Assembly: GCA_946407055.1 (NCBI GenBank)
Contig: CAMJMP010000028.1
Location: forward strand, 1-8,711
Origin: an uncultured Mycoplasmatota bacterium
GTDB lineage: Bacteria > Bacillota_I > Bacilli_A > RF39 > UBA660
DNA: 8,711 bases
Reading direction: 5' to 3'
Shown here: positions 1 through 5,683 of the stretch, piece by piece
Numbering within the stretch: the stretch's first letter is position 1
Layout of the letters: each line of letters opens with the position of its first letter
The notes under the pieces: generated by a model
Seen by the model: only the letters and a program-made list of their open reading frames with translations
Told to the model about the DNA's origin: nothing
Database searches by the model: none
Made by a program: the position numbers and the translations under genes

Positions 1-8
1 TTTGATAC

Positions 9-38
9 AAAAAAAGAATCTATAAAATAGATTCTTTT
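9..38 (-). terminator. Rho-independent terminator of tRNA-His
   Basis: A perfect 11-bp stem (12-22 with 28-38) encloses a 5-nt loop. On the minus strand it is followed by a run of seven T (complement of 9-15). It begins 10 nt after the encoded CCA end of the tRNA, so it ends a monocistronic tRNA transcript. Confidence 0.85.
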
Positions 39-48
39 CATTTTAAAC

Positions 49-125
49 TGGGGCGGTATGTGGGAATCGAACCCACGCGTGCCAGAGCCACAATCTGGTG
101 TGTTAACCACTTCACCAACACCGCC
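49..125 (-). tRNA. tRNA-His (anticodon GTG)
   Basis: Read on the minus strand, the gene folds as a full cloverleaf. It has a 7-bp acceptor stem with one G-U pair, an anticodon stem CCAGA/TCTGG around the loop TTGTGGC (anticodon GTG, His), a 5-nt variable loop, and a T stem GTGGG/CCCAC around TTCGATT. The extra 5' G (G-1) that marks histidine tRNAs and is recognised by histidyl-tRNA synthetase is encoded at 125 and can pair with C73. The 3' CCA is also encoded (complement of 49-51). Length is 77 nt including G-1 and CCA. The gene has its own promoter and terminator and stands alone, not in a tRNA cluster. Confidence 0.97.
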
Positions 126-137
126 ATAAGCACATAT

Positions 138-166
138 AGAATAACATTTAATTGAAGAAAAAGCAA
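138..166 (-). promoter_or_regulatory. Sigma-70-type promoter of tRNA-His
   Basis: On the minus strand there is a -35 box TTGCTT (161-166) and a -10 box TATTCT (138-143), separated by exactly 17 nt. Transcription would start near 131, leaving only about six nucleotides before the mature tRNA 5' end. The promoter overlaps the divergent promoter at 152-180. Confidence 0.7.
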
Positions 167-180
167 GTCTATATTATAAT
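152..180 (+). promoter_or_regulatory. Sigma-70-type promoter of the small membrane-protein gene
   Basis: There is a -35 box TTGAAG (152-157), a 17-nt spacer and a perfect -10 box TATAAT (175-180). The expected transcript start is near 187. The TTG at 152 could be read as an in-frame start codon, but it is better explained as the -35 box. Confidence 0.72.
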
Positions 181-205
181 TAATACAGTAGGATGTGATT
201 TAAAA

Positions 206-442
206 ATGAGAACACTAATTAATACATTAGATTTTAAAGAATGGATCAGCGATGTAGGTAAATCAATTGGGGAACAATTCCAAGATTTATTTCATGACTT
301 TGCTGAAGTATTTGATGTAATAAAAGCACATACTTATGATGTTCTTTGTGAGCATTTTGGGTCAGGTGTTGTTAACCTATTTGGTATAACATTAATATTC
401 GTAATCATAATGTTAGTATCAATTAAAATAATTAATAGATAA
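206..442 (+). CDS. Small C-terminally membrane-anchored protein of unknown function
   Basis: I do not recognise this 78-residue protein. Residues 1-52 are soluble-looking and mostly amphipathic helix with many Asp/Glu, Phe and His. Residues 56-74 form one hydrophobic membrane segment, followed by a short basic tail (KIINR). That arrangement suggests a tail-anchored or single-pass protein with its N-terminal domain in the cytoplasm, but topology is inferred. The reading frame is open from a TTG at 152, but that codon lies in the -35 box, upstream of the predicted transcript start near 187. The ATG at 206, preceded by AGGATG at 190-195, is therefore the chosen start. The Shine-Dalgarno spacing is rather long. 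The gene is monocistronic, with its own promoter and a terminator that starts in its stop codon. The single Cys is at residue 47. Confidence 0.65.
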   Translation: MRTLINTLDFKEWISDVGKSIGEQFQDLFHDFAEVFDVIKAHTYDVLCEHFGSGVVNLFGITLIFVIIMLVSIKIINR

Positions 443-475
443 AAGATGATTTTTTAAATAAAATTATCTTTTTTT
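441..475 (+). terminator. Rho-independent terminator after the small membrane-protein gene
   Basis: A 13-bp AT-rich stem with one G-T pair (441-453 with 460-472) runs into a T-tract ending at 475. Its first bases lie within the TAA stop codon of the gene at 206-442. Confidence 0.78.
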
Positions 476-476
476 C

Positions 477-505
477 TTGTAATAATTTGTGATGCAATGT
501 AAAAT
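477..505 (+). promoter_or_regulatory. Promoter of the thioredoxin-like gene
   Basis: TTGTAA (477-482), a 17-nt spacer and TAAAAT (500-505) form a standard vegetative promoter. It begins two bases after the preceding terminator T-tract. The expected start is near 512, just before the Shine-Dalgarno site GGGAGG at 514-519. Confidence 0.6.
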
Positions 506-528
506 TGAAGTAAGGGAGGATGAGAGAT

Positions 529-1293
529 ATGGCAAGAAAGAAAGCCACTAAAAAGGTTGAGAAGATTAAAGAAGAAGTAATCGATGAAGATTTAATTGAT
601 TTAGATGATTTTGAGGATGAAGATCTAGATGAAGAATTCGTTGATGAAGAAGAATTCGAAGTAAAGAAACCTAAAAAGAAAAAAGTAAAAGAAGAAAAAC
701 CAGAAGAACCTTTAACTCTTGAAGATAGAGTTGCAAATATGGAACAAAAGTTAAATATTGTTTTGGTTTTAGCTGTAATTATGACAGTTGTTGCTGTTGC
801 TACAATGTTCATAGTAATTTTCAAGGGAGATAGTAAATCTAAGAATAATTCTAATGAAACTAAGACTGAAGAAAAAGAAGATGTTGTAACATATGATTAT
901 GATGTTAGTGCATTTAAAGAAATATCTGCTTCAGAAATTGAAAGTGAATCTAAAGGTAAAACTATCTTATTATATATAGGTAGAAGTACTTGTGGTTATT
1001 GTGTACAATTCGTTCCAATTTTAACTGAGGTACAAGAAAAACATGATTATACAACTTATTATTTAGATATAGCTAAGATTTATGATTATCAAAATGGTGT
1101 TGTATTAGATTCTGCAGCCGAAAAGATTATGTTAGATCTAAAAACTTCTGATTCTCAAAAAGGTATTATGAGTAACTTCGGTTCTACACCAATGACATTA
1201 GTAATTAAGAATGGTAAAGTTGTTGATTCTATCGTTGGATATGTAGATGCTGGTACAGTTGAAACATTAGTATCAAGTAATGGATTGAAATAA
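529..1293 (+). CDS. Membrane-anchored thioredoxin-like protein with CGYC active site
   Basis: This 254-residue protein is probably a thiol-disulfide oxidoreductase or reductase tethered to the membrane. Residues 12-45 are a strongly acidic low-complexity stretch, and 46-57 are Lys-rich. Residues 63-76 look like a short amphipathic or coiled-coil helix, and 77-98 are one membrane span. Residues 125-254 carry a thioredoxin fold with the redox motif C155-G-Y-C158 and the expected cis-proline at T220-P221. The fold resembles the thioredoxin-like/bacteriocin transport accessory group. With the N-terminus inside, the redox domain would face outward. The ATG at 529 is chosen over the ATG at 520 because the Shine-Dalgarno GGGAGG (514-519) abuts 520 but lies 9 nt from 529. 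The gene is monocistronic. The physiological partner is unknown; the neighbouring Cys-containing lipoprotein is a candidate. Confidence 0.85.
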   Translation: MARKKATKKVEKIKEEVIDEDLIDLDDFEDEDLDEEFVDEEEFEVKKPKKKKVKEEKPEEPLTLEDRVANMEQKLNIVLVLAVIMTVVAVATMFIVIFKGDSKSKNNSNETKTEEKEDVVTYDYDVSAFKEISASEIESESKGKTILLYIGRSTCGYCVQFVPILTEVQEKHDYTTYYLDIAKIYDYQNGVVLDSAAEKIMLDLKTSDSQKGIMSNFGSTPMTLVIKNGKVVDSIVGYVDAGTVETLVSSNGLK

Positions 1294-1310
1294 TATTCAA
1301 TCCTTTTTTT
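1282..1310 (+). terminator. Rho-independent terminator overlapping the end of the thioredoxin-like gene
   Basis: A perfect 8-bp stem (1282-1289 with 1296-1303) has a 6-nt loop that contains the TAA stop codon, followed by seven T (1304-1310). The 5' arm is coding sequence. Confidence 0.9.
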
Positions 1311-1311
1311 A

Positions 1312-1320
1312 TGATATAAT
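1312..1320 (+). promoter_or_regulatory. Extended -10 promoter of folD
   Basis: TGA followed by the consensus TATAAT (1315-1320) forms an extended -10 element, starting one base after the upstream terminator T-tract. No convincing -35 box exists; that region lies inside the terminator hairpin. Transcription would start near 1327, almost at the Shine-Dalgarno site. Confidence 0.65.
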
Positions 1321-1337
1321 GTTCCTTGGTGAAGAAC

Positions 1338-2174
1338 ATGATTGAATTAAAGGGAAAAGAATATCAACAAAAATATATGCCTATACTTAAAGATAAAATA
1401 AGTAAGTTAGATAAACAATTAGGTTTAGCTGTTATTCAAGTTGGTAATGATGAAGCTAGTAATGTTTATGTTAAACAAAAGGAAAAGAAAGCATTAGAAT
1501 TGGGTTATAAGTTTGTACATAAAGTGTTTGAAGAAGATGTTGATAACGAAACAGTTATCAACTATATAAATGAATTAAATAATGATGATAGTATTGATGG
1601 TATTATTGTACAAATGCCATTACCTGAACAATTAGATGCAGCCTTAATACAAAATAGTGTTAATCCTTTAAAAGATGTAGATGGTTTATCTTATACTAAT
1701 GGGGGTAAGTTAGAACAAAACCACCCTTCTCTAATACCTTGTACACCTAAAGGTATTATGGCTTTATTAGATGAATATAATATTGATGTTGAAGGAAAAA
1801 ACGTAACTGTTGTAGGAAGAAGTATTTTAGTTGGTAAACCTACAGCATTATTATTTACTAATAGAAATGCTACTGTTACTTTATGTCATTCTAAAACTAA
1901 AGATGTTAAAGAACATACTAAGAATGCTGATATTGTGGTAGTTGCTGTAGGTATAGCTGGTTTTTTAACTGAAGACATGGTTAAAGATGGTGCTGTTGTA
2001 GTAGATGTAGGTATTAGTAGAATTGATGGTAAGTTATATGGGGATGTGGACTTTGAAAATGTAAGTAAAAAAGTTTCTTATATTACTCCAGTACCTGGTG
2101 GAGTTGGACCAATGACTGTATATGAGTTAATGAATAACGTATATGAAGCTTATTTATTAAGGAATAATCTTTAA
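1338..2174 (+). CDS. folD: Bifunctional methylenetetrahydrofolate dehydrogenase / cyclohydrolase
   Basis: FolD interconverts 5,10-methylene-, 5,10-methenyl- and 10-formyl-tetrahydrofolate in the cytoplasm, using NADP in most bacteria, and supplies one-carbon units for purines and formyl-Met-tRNA. The 278 residues match the usual family length. Visible hallmarks are the catalytic Y44-V-x-x-K48-x-K50 motif, Q92 in GIIVQMPLP (88-96), D115 in KDVDG (112-116), the Rossmann signature VVGRSxxVGKP (158-168), and PGGVGPMT (253-260). The start at ATG 1338 is preferred to the in-frame TTG 1326 and GTG 1329, because GGTGA (1328-1332) is a good Shine-Dalgarno site 5 nt before it. The 5' untranslated region would be only about 11 nt. 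The gene is monocistronic, with a terminator formed partly from its last codons. Confidence 0.97.
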   Translation: MIELKGKEYQQKYMPILKDKISKLDKQLGLAVIQVGNDEASNVYVKQKEKKALELGYKFVHKVFEEDVDNETVINYINELNNDDSIDGIIVQMPLPEQLDAALIQNSVNPLKDVDGLSYTNGGKLEQNHPSLIPCTPKGIMALLDEYNIDVEGKNVTVVGRSILVGKPTALLFTNRNATVTLCHSKTKDVKEHTKNADIVVVAVGIAGFLTEDMVKDGAVVVDVGISRIDGKLYGDVDFENVSKKVSYITPVPGGVGPMTVYELMNNVYEAYLLRNNL

Positions 2175-2190
2175 TAAATAAGTTTTTTTT
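2149..2190 (+). terminator. Rho-independent terminator overlapping the 3' end of folD
   Basis: A perfect 11-bp stem (2149-2159 with 2172-2182) with a 12-nt loop is followed by eight T (2183-2190). The 5' arm and loop are the last codons of folD, and the stop codon lies in the 3' arm. Confidence 0.85.
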
Positions 2191-2198
2191 GGTAAAAT
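2190..2198 (+). promoter_or_regulatory. Extended -10 promoter of the lipoprotein gene
   Basis: TGG followed by TAAAAT (2193-2198) makes an extended -10 box that shares its first T with the terminator T-tract. TATACT at 2199-2204 is an alternative -10, but it would place the transcript start after the Shine-Dalgarno site, so it is less likely. No clear -35 box is seen. Confidence 0.5.
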
Positions 2199-2218
2199 TA
2201 TACTAGGAGATGATATTG

Positions 2219-2677
2219 ATGAAGAAAAGATTATTAACTATATTATTATTATTTATTTGTTTATTAACTGTTGCTTGTGGTAAGAAGAAAGAAGAAGAAG
2301 AAGAAGGAATAAAAACTTTAACTTGTGTTGCAGAACTTGATGATCAAAAAATGGAATCTACTGTTGTAGTTGATACGAGAACTGGTGAAGTTTCAAAAGC
2401 TTCAATTAAGATGTCTGTTCCAAAAAGTTTTTACGCAAGTTTTAATTATACTGATGCGCAATTAATTGAAGCTCTTTGCAATAATGAAGGTGGATATTTT
2501 GATAATTGTAATGCAGCTATTGATGGTGCAACTATTAATAGTTCATTTGATTATGTTCCAAGTAATTATCAAAAAGAGCTTGAAAAAGAATATAATACAG
2601 AAAAAATTGATAAGAGTATATTAGAACAAATGAAAACAAAATCAGAAGAAAACGGTTCTAAGTGTACTATTTCTTAA
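2219..2677 (+). CDS. Small lipoprotein of unknown function with four mature-domain cysteines
   Basis: This 152-residue protein has a lipoprotein signal: a basic N-terminus (MKKR), a hydrophobic core, and the lipobox L-T-V-A-C with the lipidated Cys at 20. The mature protein should be anchored to the outer face of the cell membrane. A charged Lys/Glu linker (22-29) leads to a domain of about 120 residues that I cannot assign with confidence. C36, C87, C97 and C149 are spaced as two possible disulfides (C36-C149 and C87-C97), which is an inference. Starts at 2210 and 2219 are in frame. AGGAG (2205-2209) abuts the first but is 9 nt from ATG 2219, which gives the proper signal peptide. The gene is monocistronic and lies one gene downstream of a CxxC thioredoxin-like membrane protein that could maintain its thiols. 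Confidence 0.82.
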   Translation: MKKRLLTILLLFICLLTVACGKKKEEEEEGIKTLTCVAELDDQKMESTVVVDTRTGEVSKASIKMSVPKSFYASFNYTDAQLIEALCNNEGGYFDNCNAAIDGATINSSFDYVPSNYQKELEKEYNTEKIDKSILEQMKTKSEENGSKCTIS

Positions 2678-2683
2678 TATAAT

Positions 2684-2710
2684 AGAACTATTTTTATAGT
2701 TCTTTTTTTT
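2684..2710 (+). terminator. Rho-independent terminator after the lipoprotein gene
   Basis: A perfect 8-bp stem (2684-2691 with 2696-2703) closes a TTTT loop and is followed by a T-tract to 2710. It begins 7 nt after the stop codon. Confidence 0.9.
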
Positions 2711-2711
2711 A

Positions 2712-2720
2712 TGTTATAAT
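2712..2720 (+). promoter_or_regulatory. Extended -10 promoter of the ABC-F gene
   Basis: TGT plus the perfect TATAAT (2715-2720) starts one base after the terminator T-tract. Transcription is expected near 2727, just ahead of the Shine-Dalgarno GAGGTGAT (2728-2735), giving a leader of about 12 nt. There is no credible -35 box. Confidence 0.68.
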
Positions 2721-2738
2721 CAATCTCGAGGTGATATT

Positions 2739-4382
2739 ATGAATATTAAAAACCTTAGTATGTCGTTTGGTATCCAAGAAATATTCGATGATATCACTCT
2801 ACATATTAATGATGATGAAAAAGTTGGTATCATTGGTATGAATGGTGCTGGTAAAAGTACTTTCTTTAATTTAATTATGGGTAAATTAGAACCTGATAAA
2901 GGAAGTATCACTTTTAAATCTGGTACAAGAATTGGTTTTTTACCACAAGTAATTAGTGATGAAATACCTGATATGAAAATAAGTGTATTTGATTTTTTAT
3001 TAGAAGGAAGACCTATTAAAAAATTAGAAAGCGAATTAGCTGATGCATATACAGAAGCAGCTACAGAAACTGATGAAGCAAAAATTAAATACATTATGAA
3101 AAGAATCAGTAAATTACAAGAAAAGTTAGAATATTTTGATGTATATAGTTGTGAAAGTATCTTACTTAAAATCATTGATGGTATGCAGATAGATAGTGAA
3201 TTACTAGATATGGAATTATGTAATTTATCTGGTGGTCAAAAAAGTAAGATTGCTTTTGCTAGATTACTCTACTCTAAACCAGAGGTATTATTATTAGATG
3301 AACCAACTAACCATTTAGATAATGATACTAAAGATTATATTATTAATTATTTAAGGAATTATAATGGAATGGTATTGGTTATATCTCATGATATAGATTT
3401 CTTAGATCAAGTTACTACTCAAACTTTATATGTTGATAAAGTTAATCATACGATGGAATTATATCCTGGTAATTATGAAAAATATATGAAGATAAGAAAT
3501 GAAAGACAAAAGACTTTAGAGAGAATTGCTGAAAAACAAGCAGTTGAAGAAGAAAAGTTAAAGAGAATTATTGCTAAATATATTGGTGGTAATGAAAAGA
3601 AAGCAAGAATAGCTAAAGATAGACAAAAGAAATTAGCGAGATTGGAAGAACAAAAAGTAGTTATTGAAAAAAGTGCTAAGACAGCTAGATTTAAAATGAA
3701 GATTAACCACCCTTCTGGTGTATGTCCACTTAAGTGTGAAAATGTTAAGTTTGGATATAAAGAAAACCATATATTATTTGATAATCTAACATTTGATTTA
3801 AGTCGTGGTGAAAAGTTCTTAATCGTTGGTGAAAATGGCATTGGTAAATCTACCCTACTTAAATTAATAGTTGGTTTATTAGAACCATTAGCTGGTGAAA
3901 TACAAGTTAATCAAAAATGTGAAATTGGTTATTATGCGCAAGAACATGAATTATTAAATAATGATAAAACTATTCTAGAAAACATTGAGGAATTCGGTTT
4001 AAGTAAAAACGAGATGAGAAGTTTCTTAGGTAATTTCTTATTTAGTGGTGATGATGTATTTAAAAGAGTTGGTGTTTTATCCCCTGGTGAAAGAAGCCGT
4101 GTTGCATTAGCTAAGTTGGCTTTAACAGGAGCAAACTTCTTGATATTAGATGAACCAACTAACCACTTAGACCCTCAAACACAAGAGATAATTGCTAAGA
4201 CATTTAGAGATTATGAAGGAACAATGTTGATAGTTAGCCATAATGTGGAATTTGTAGATAATTTAGGTGTTGAAAGAATGCTTATGTTACCTAGTGGGCA
4301 AATTAGATATTATGATAAGAATACTGTTTTATATTATCAAGAATTAAATAATCAAAGTAAATATAAGAAGAACTCTAATTAG
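2739..4382 (+). CDS. ABC-F family ATPase (ribosome-associated translation factor type)
   Basis: This 547-residue soluble protein has two ABC ATPase domains and no membrane segments, as in ABC-F proteins that bind the ribosomal E site and modulate translation or give antibiotic protection. Domain 1 has Walker A G33-MNGAGKS40, signature LSGGQ (163-167), Walker B VLLLDE (183-188) and switch His 217. Residues about 245-318 form the highly charged helical linker that reaches toward the peptidyl-transferase centre in this family. Domain 2 has Walker A GENGIGKS (364-371), signature LSPGE (447-451), Walker B FLILDE (467-472) and His 501. Both Walker B motifs continue into PTNHLD. I cannot tell a housekeeping member (EttA/YkpA/Uup type) from a resistance member by reading. 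It starts at ATG 2739, 3 nt after GAGGTGAT, and is monocistronic. Confidence 0.93.
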   Translation: MNIKNLSMSFGIQEIFDDITLHINDDEKVGIIGMNGAGKSTFFNLIMGKLEPDKGSITFKSGTRIGFLPQVISDEIPDMKISVFDFLLEGRPIKKLESELADAYTEAATETDEAKIKYIMKRISKLQEKLEYFDVYSCESILLKIIDGMQIDSELLDMELCNLSGGQKSKIAFARLLYSKPEVLLLDEPTNHLDNDTKDYIINYLRNYNGMVLVISHDIDFLDQVTTQTLYVDKVNHTMELYPGNYEKYMKIRNERQKTLERIAEKQAVEEEKLKRIIAKYIGGNEKKARIAKDRQKKLARLEEQKVVIEKSAKTARFKMKINHPSGVCPLKCENVKFGYKENHILFDNLTFDLSRGEKFLIVGENGIGKSTLLKLIVGLLEPLAGEIQVNQKCEIGYYAQEHELLNNDKTILENIEEFGLSKNEMRSFLGNFLFSGDDVFKRVGVLSPGERSRVALAKLALTGANFLILDEPTNHLDPQTQEIIAKTFRDYEGTMLIVSHNVEFVDNLGVERMLMLPSGQIRYYDKNTVLYYQELNNQSKYKKNSN

Positions 4383-4391
4383 AGTTCTTTT
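4368..4391 (+). terminator. Rho-independent terminator overlapping the end of the ABC-F gene
   Basis: A perfect 9-bp stem (4368-4376 with 4381-4389) with an AATT loop ends in a short T-tract. The TAG stop (4380-4382) spans the loop and 3' arm. The short T-run suggests partial read-through is possible. Confidence 0.75.
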
Positions 4392-4392
4392 G

Positions 4393-4401
4393 TGTTATAA
4401 T
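4393..4401 (+). promoter_or_regulatory. Extended -10 promoter of the YitT/MazG-like operon
   Basis: TGT plus TATAAT (4396-4401) begins one base after the upstream T-tract. The expected start is near 4408, giving a leader of about 19 nt that contains the Shine-Dalgarno AAGGAGGT (4415-4422). No clear -35 box is visible. Confidence 0.68.
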
Positions 4402-4426
4402 AGTATTGAATATTAAGGAGGTAGTT

Positions 4427-5338
4427 ATGGAAAAAGTAAGAAAGATACCTTTTTTTAACAAATTAATAGTATATTTATTTATTACTGTAGGTGCAGCTGC
4501 TGCTGCTTATGCACTAGAATGTGTATTAGTACCTAATTCTATTTTAGATGGTGGTGTTAATGGTATTAGTATTATCTTAAATATTCTATTTGGTTGGAGA
4601 TTAAGTATTTTAATACCTTTAATTAATATACCATTCTTATATATTGGTTATAAGAATTTGGGTGGTAAGTTTTTATTTAAAGCATTATATAGTATTATAA
4701 TATTCTCACTACTATTAGAGGGATTCCATCATTTAGATACTTTAACAGATAATATCTTATTAGCTACTATATATGGTAGTTTGTTATTAGGTTTAGGTGT
4801 TGGTGTTATTATAAGAGCTGGAGGATGCTTAGATGGTACTGAATCATTAGGTATAGTAGTAAGCAAAAATACTAATATATCTGTTGGTCAATTTGTACTA
4901 ATTTGTAATGCTATTATATTCAGTGTTGCTGGTTATTTCTTTGGCGTAGATAGAGCATTATATTCCCTACTTGCTTACTTTATTACGAGTAAGATAGTAG
5001 ATGAAATAAGTGAAGGATTTGAGAAAGCTAAAGCTGCAATGATTATCACAGATGACGGTGAGAAGATTGCTAATCATATATATGAAACTATTGGTAGAAC
5101 TGTAACTGCAATTAAAGGTAATGGATTAATTAGTGGAGAGAAAACAGTATTATATTGTGTTATTACAAGAATTGAAATAAATGAATTAAAAAGAGTTGTA
5201 ATGGAAGAAGATCAATCTGCTTTTATAACAATCACAGATGTATCTGAAATTATCGGTAATCATATTAAGAGTAATAAGGGATTAAAAAAGAAAAAGAGAA
5301 AGAAGGATACAGATGAAAACATACAAGAAATTGGTTAG
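4427..5338 (+). CDS. YitT family membrane protein (YitT domain plus DUF2179)
   Basis: This 303-residue integral membrane protein belongs to the widespread YitT family, whose substrate or function is not firmly established. Residues 11-190 hold about six hydrophobic spans and two related glycine-rich motifs, GGVNGISIIL (42-51) and GGCLDGTESLGIVVSK (132-147), as expected for the duplicated YitT membrane domain. Residues about 205-283 match the cytosolic DUF2179 domain (MIITDDGEKIANHI ... ITDVSEIIGNHI). The protein ends in a Lys-rich tail (287-293) encoded where the downstream gene's Shine-Dalgarno lies. The TTG at 4406 is in frame, but ATG 4427 has an excellent AAGGAGGT 4 nt upstream. It overlaps the next gene by 26 nt, so the two are likely cotranscribed and translationally coupled. 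Confidence 0.9.
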   Translation: MEKVRKIPFFNKLIVYLFITVGAAAAAYALECVLVPNSILDGGVNGISIILNILFGWRLSILIPLINIPFLYIGYKNLGGKFLFKALYSIIIFSLLLEGFHHLDTLTDNILLATIYGSLLLGLGVGVIIRAGGCLDGTESLGIVVSKNTNISVGQFVLICNAIIFSVAGYFFGVDRALYSLLAYFITSKIVDEISEGFEKAKAAMIITDDGEKIANHIYETIGRTVTAIKGNGLISGEKTVLYCVITRIEINELKRVVMEEDQSAFITITDVSEIIGNHIKSNKGLKKKKRKKDTDENIQEIG

Positions 5339-5633
5339 GGATAGAATACCTGATATTATATTAAAGGAAGGTAGTTTACCTACTACACACACATTAAGTG
5401 ATAAGGAATACATTAAAGCTTTAAATAAAAAATTAAAAGAAGAAGTTAAAGAATATCTAGAAGAAGAAAATATTGAGGAAATGGTAGATATTCTAGAAGT
5501 TATTAGAGCTATATTAGATTATAAGAATGTTACTTATGAAGAAATTGAGGAAAAAAGAATTAAAAAAGCTAAAAAAAGAGGTACTTTTAAAGAGAGAGTT
5601 TTCTTAGAAAAAGTAACAGAACCTGGCGATTAA
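5313..5633 (+). CDS. MazG-like nucleoside triphosphate pyrophosphohydrolase
   Basis: This 106-residue all-helical protein resembles the small MazG-like/phosphoribosyl-ATP pyrophosphohydrolase-type enzymes that hydrolyse (d)NTPs to monophosphate and pyrophosphate, often as nucleotide-pool clean-up. It opens with the family-typical YKKLVRDRIPDII (4-16). The metal-binding pattern EExxE...ExxD is visible as E43-E44-x-x-E47 followed by E56-x-x-D59. It closes with the typical G-x-F-x-x-R-V-F-L stretch (90-98). It is too small for full MazG, and no hisE context is present, so histidine biosynthesis is unlikely. The start lies inside the yitT-like gene. AAGGA (5303-5307) sits 5 nt upstream, supporting translational coupling. 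Substrate preference cannot be read from sequence. Confidence 0.86.
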   Translation: MKTYKKLVRDRIPDIILKEGSLPTTHTLSDKEYIKALNKKLKEEVKEYLEEENIEEMVDILEVIRAILDYKNVTYEEIEEKRIKKAKKRGTFKERVFLEKVTEPGD

Positions 5634-5652
5634 GACACGAAAGTGTCTTTTT
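5632..5652 (+). terminator. Rho-independent terminator of the YitT/MazG-like operon
   Basis: A 7-bp stem (5632-5638 with 5643-5649) is capped by a stable GAAA tetraloop and followed by a T-tract. The 5' arm starts in the TAA stop codon. Confidence 0.88.
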
Positions 5653-5654
5653 GT

Positions 5655-5683
5655 TTGTTATATTGTAAATTTTAATGTACAAT
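5655..5683 (+). promoter_or_regulatory. Promoter of the HD/PAP2 operon
   Basis: TTGTTA (5655-5660), a 17-nt spacer and TACAAT (5678-5683) form a vegetative promoter with expected start near 5690. AGGGAG at 5697-5702 is the Shine-Dalgarno site. Both boxes lie in or against the arms of an inverted repeat (5658-5687). Confidence 0.62.

Noticed and set aside
152..205. N-terminal extension of the small membrane protein from TTG at 152
   Set aside because: The TTG is part of a good -35 box and lies upstream of the predicted transcript start near 187; the ATG at 206 follows a Shine-Dalgarno-like AGGATG.
126..205. T-box, riboswitch or attenuator linked to the tRNA-His region
   Set aside because: The leader is too short and holds no specifier loop, T-box sequence or competing hairpins.
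432..824. Minus-strand open frame rich in Ser and Phe
   Set aside because: It is the antisense shadow of the Asp/Glu/Lys-rich start of the thioredoxin-like gene and crosses that gene's promoter and the previous terminator.
1292..1297. A -35 box for the folD promoter within the terminator hairpin
   Set aside because: The sequence at 17-nt spacing (AATATT) does not resemble TTGACA; the extended -10 alone explains the promoter better.
2720..3175. Minus-strand open frame within the ABC-F gene
   Set aside because: Antisense to conserved Walker A coding sequence, with no Shine-Dalgarno site or promoter; shadow frame.
3473..3841. Minus-strand open frame within the ABC-F linker region
   Set aside because: Antisense to the Lys/Glu-rich linker; composition (Leu/Phe/Ser) is that expected of a shadow.
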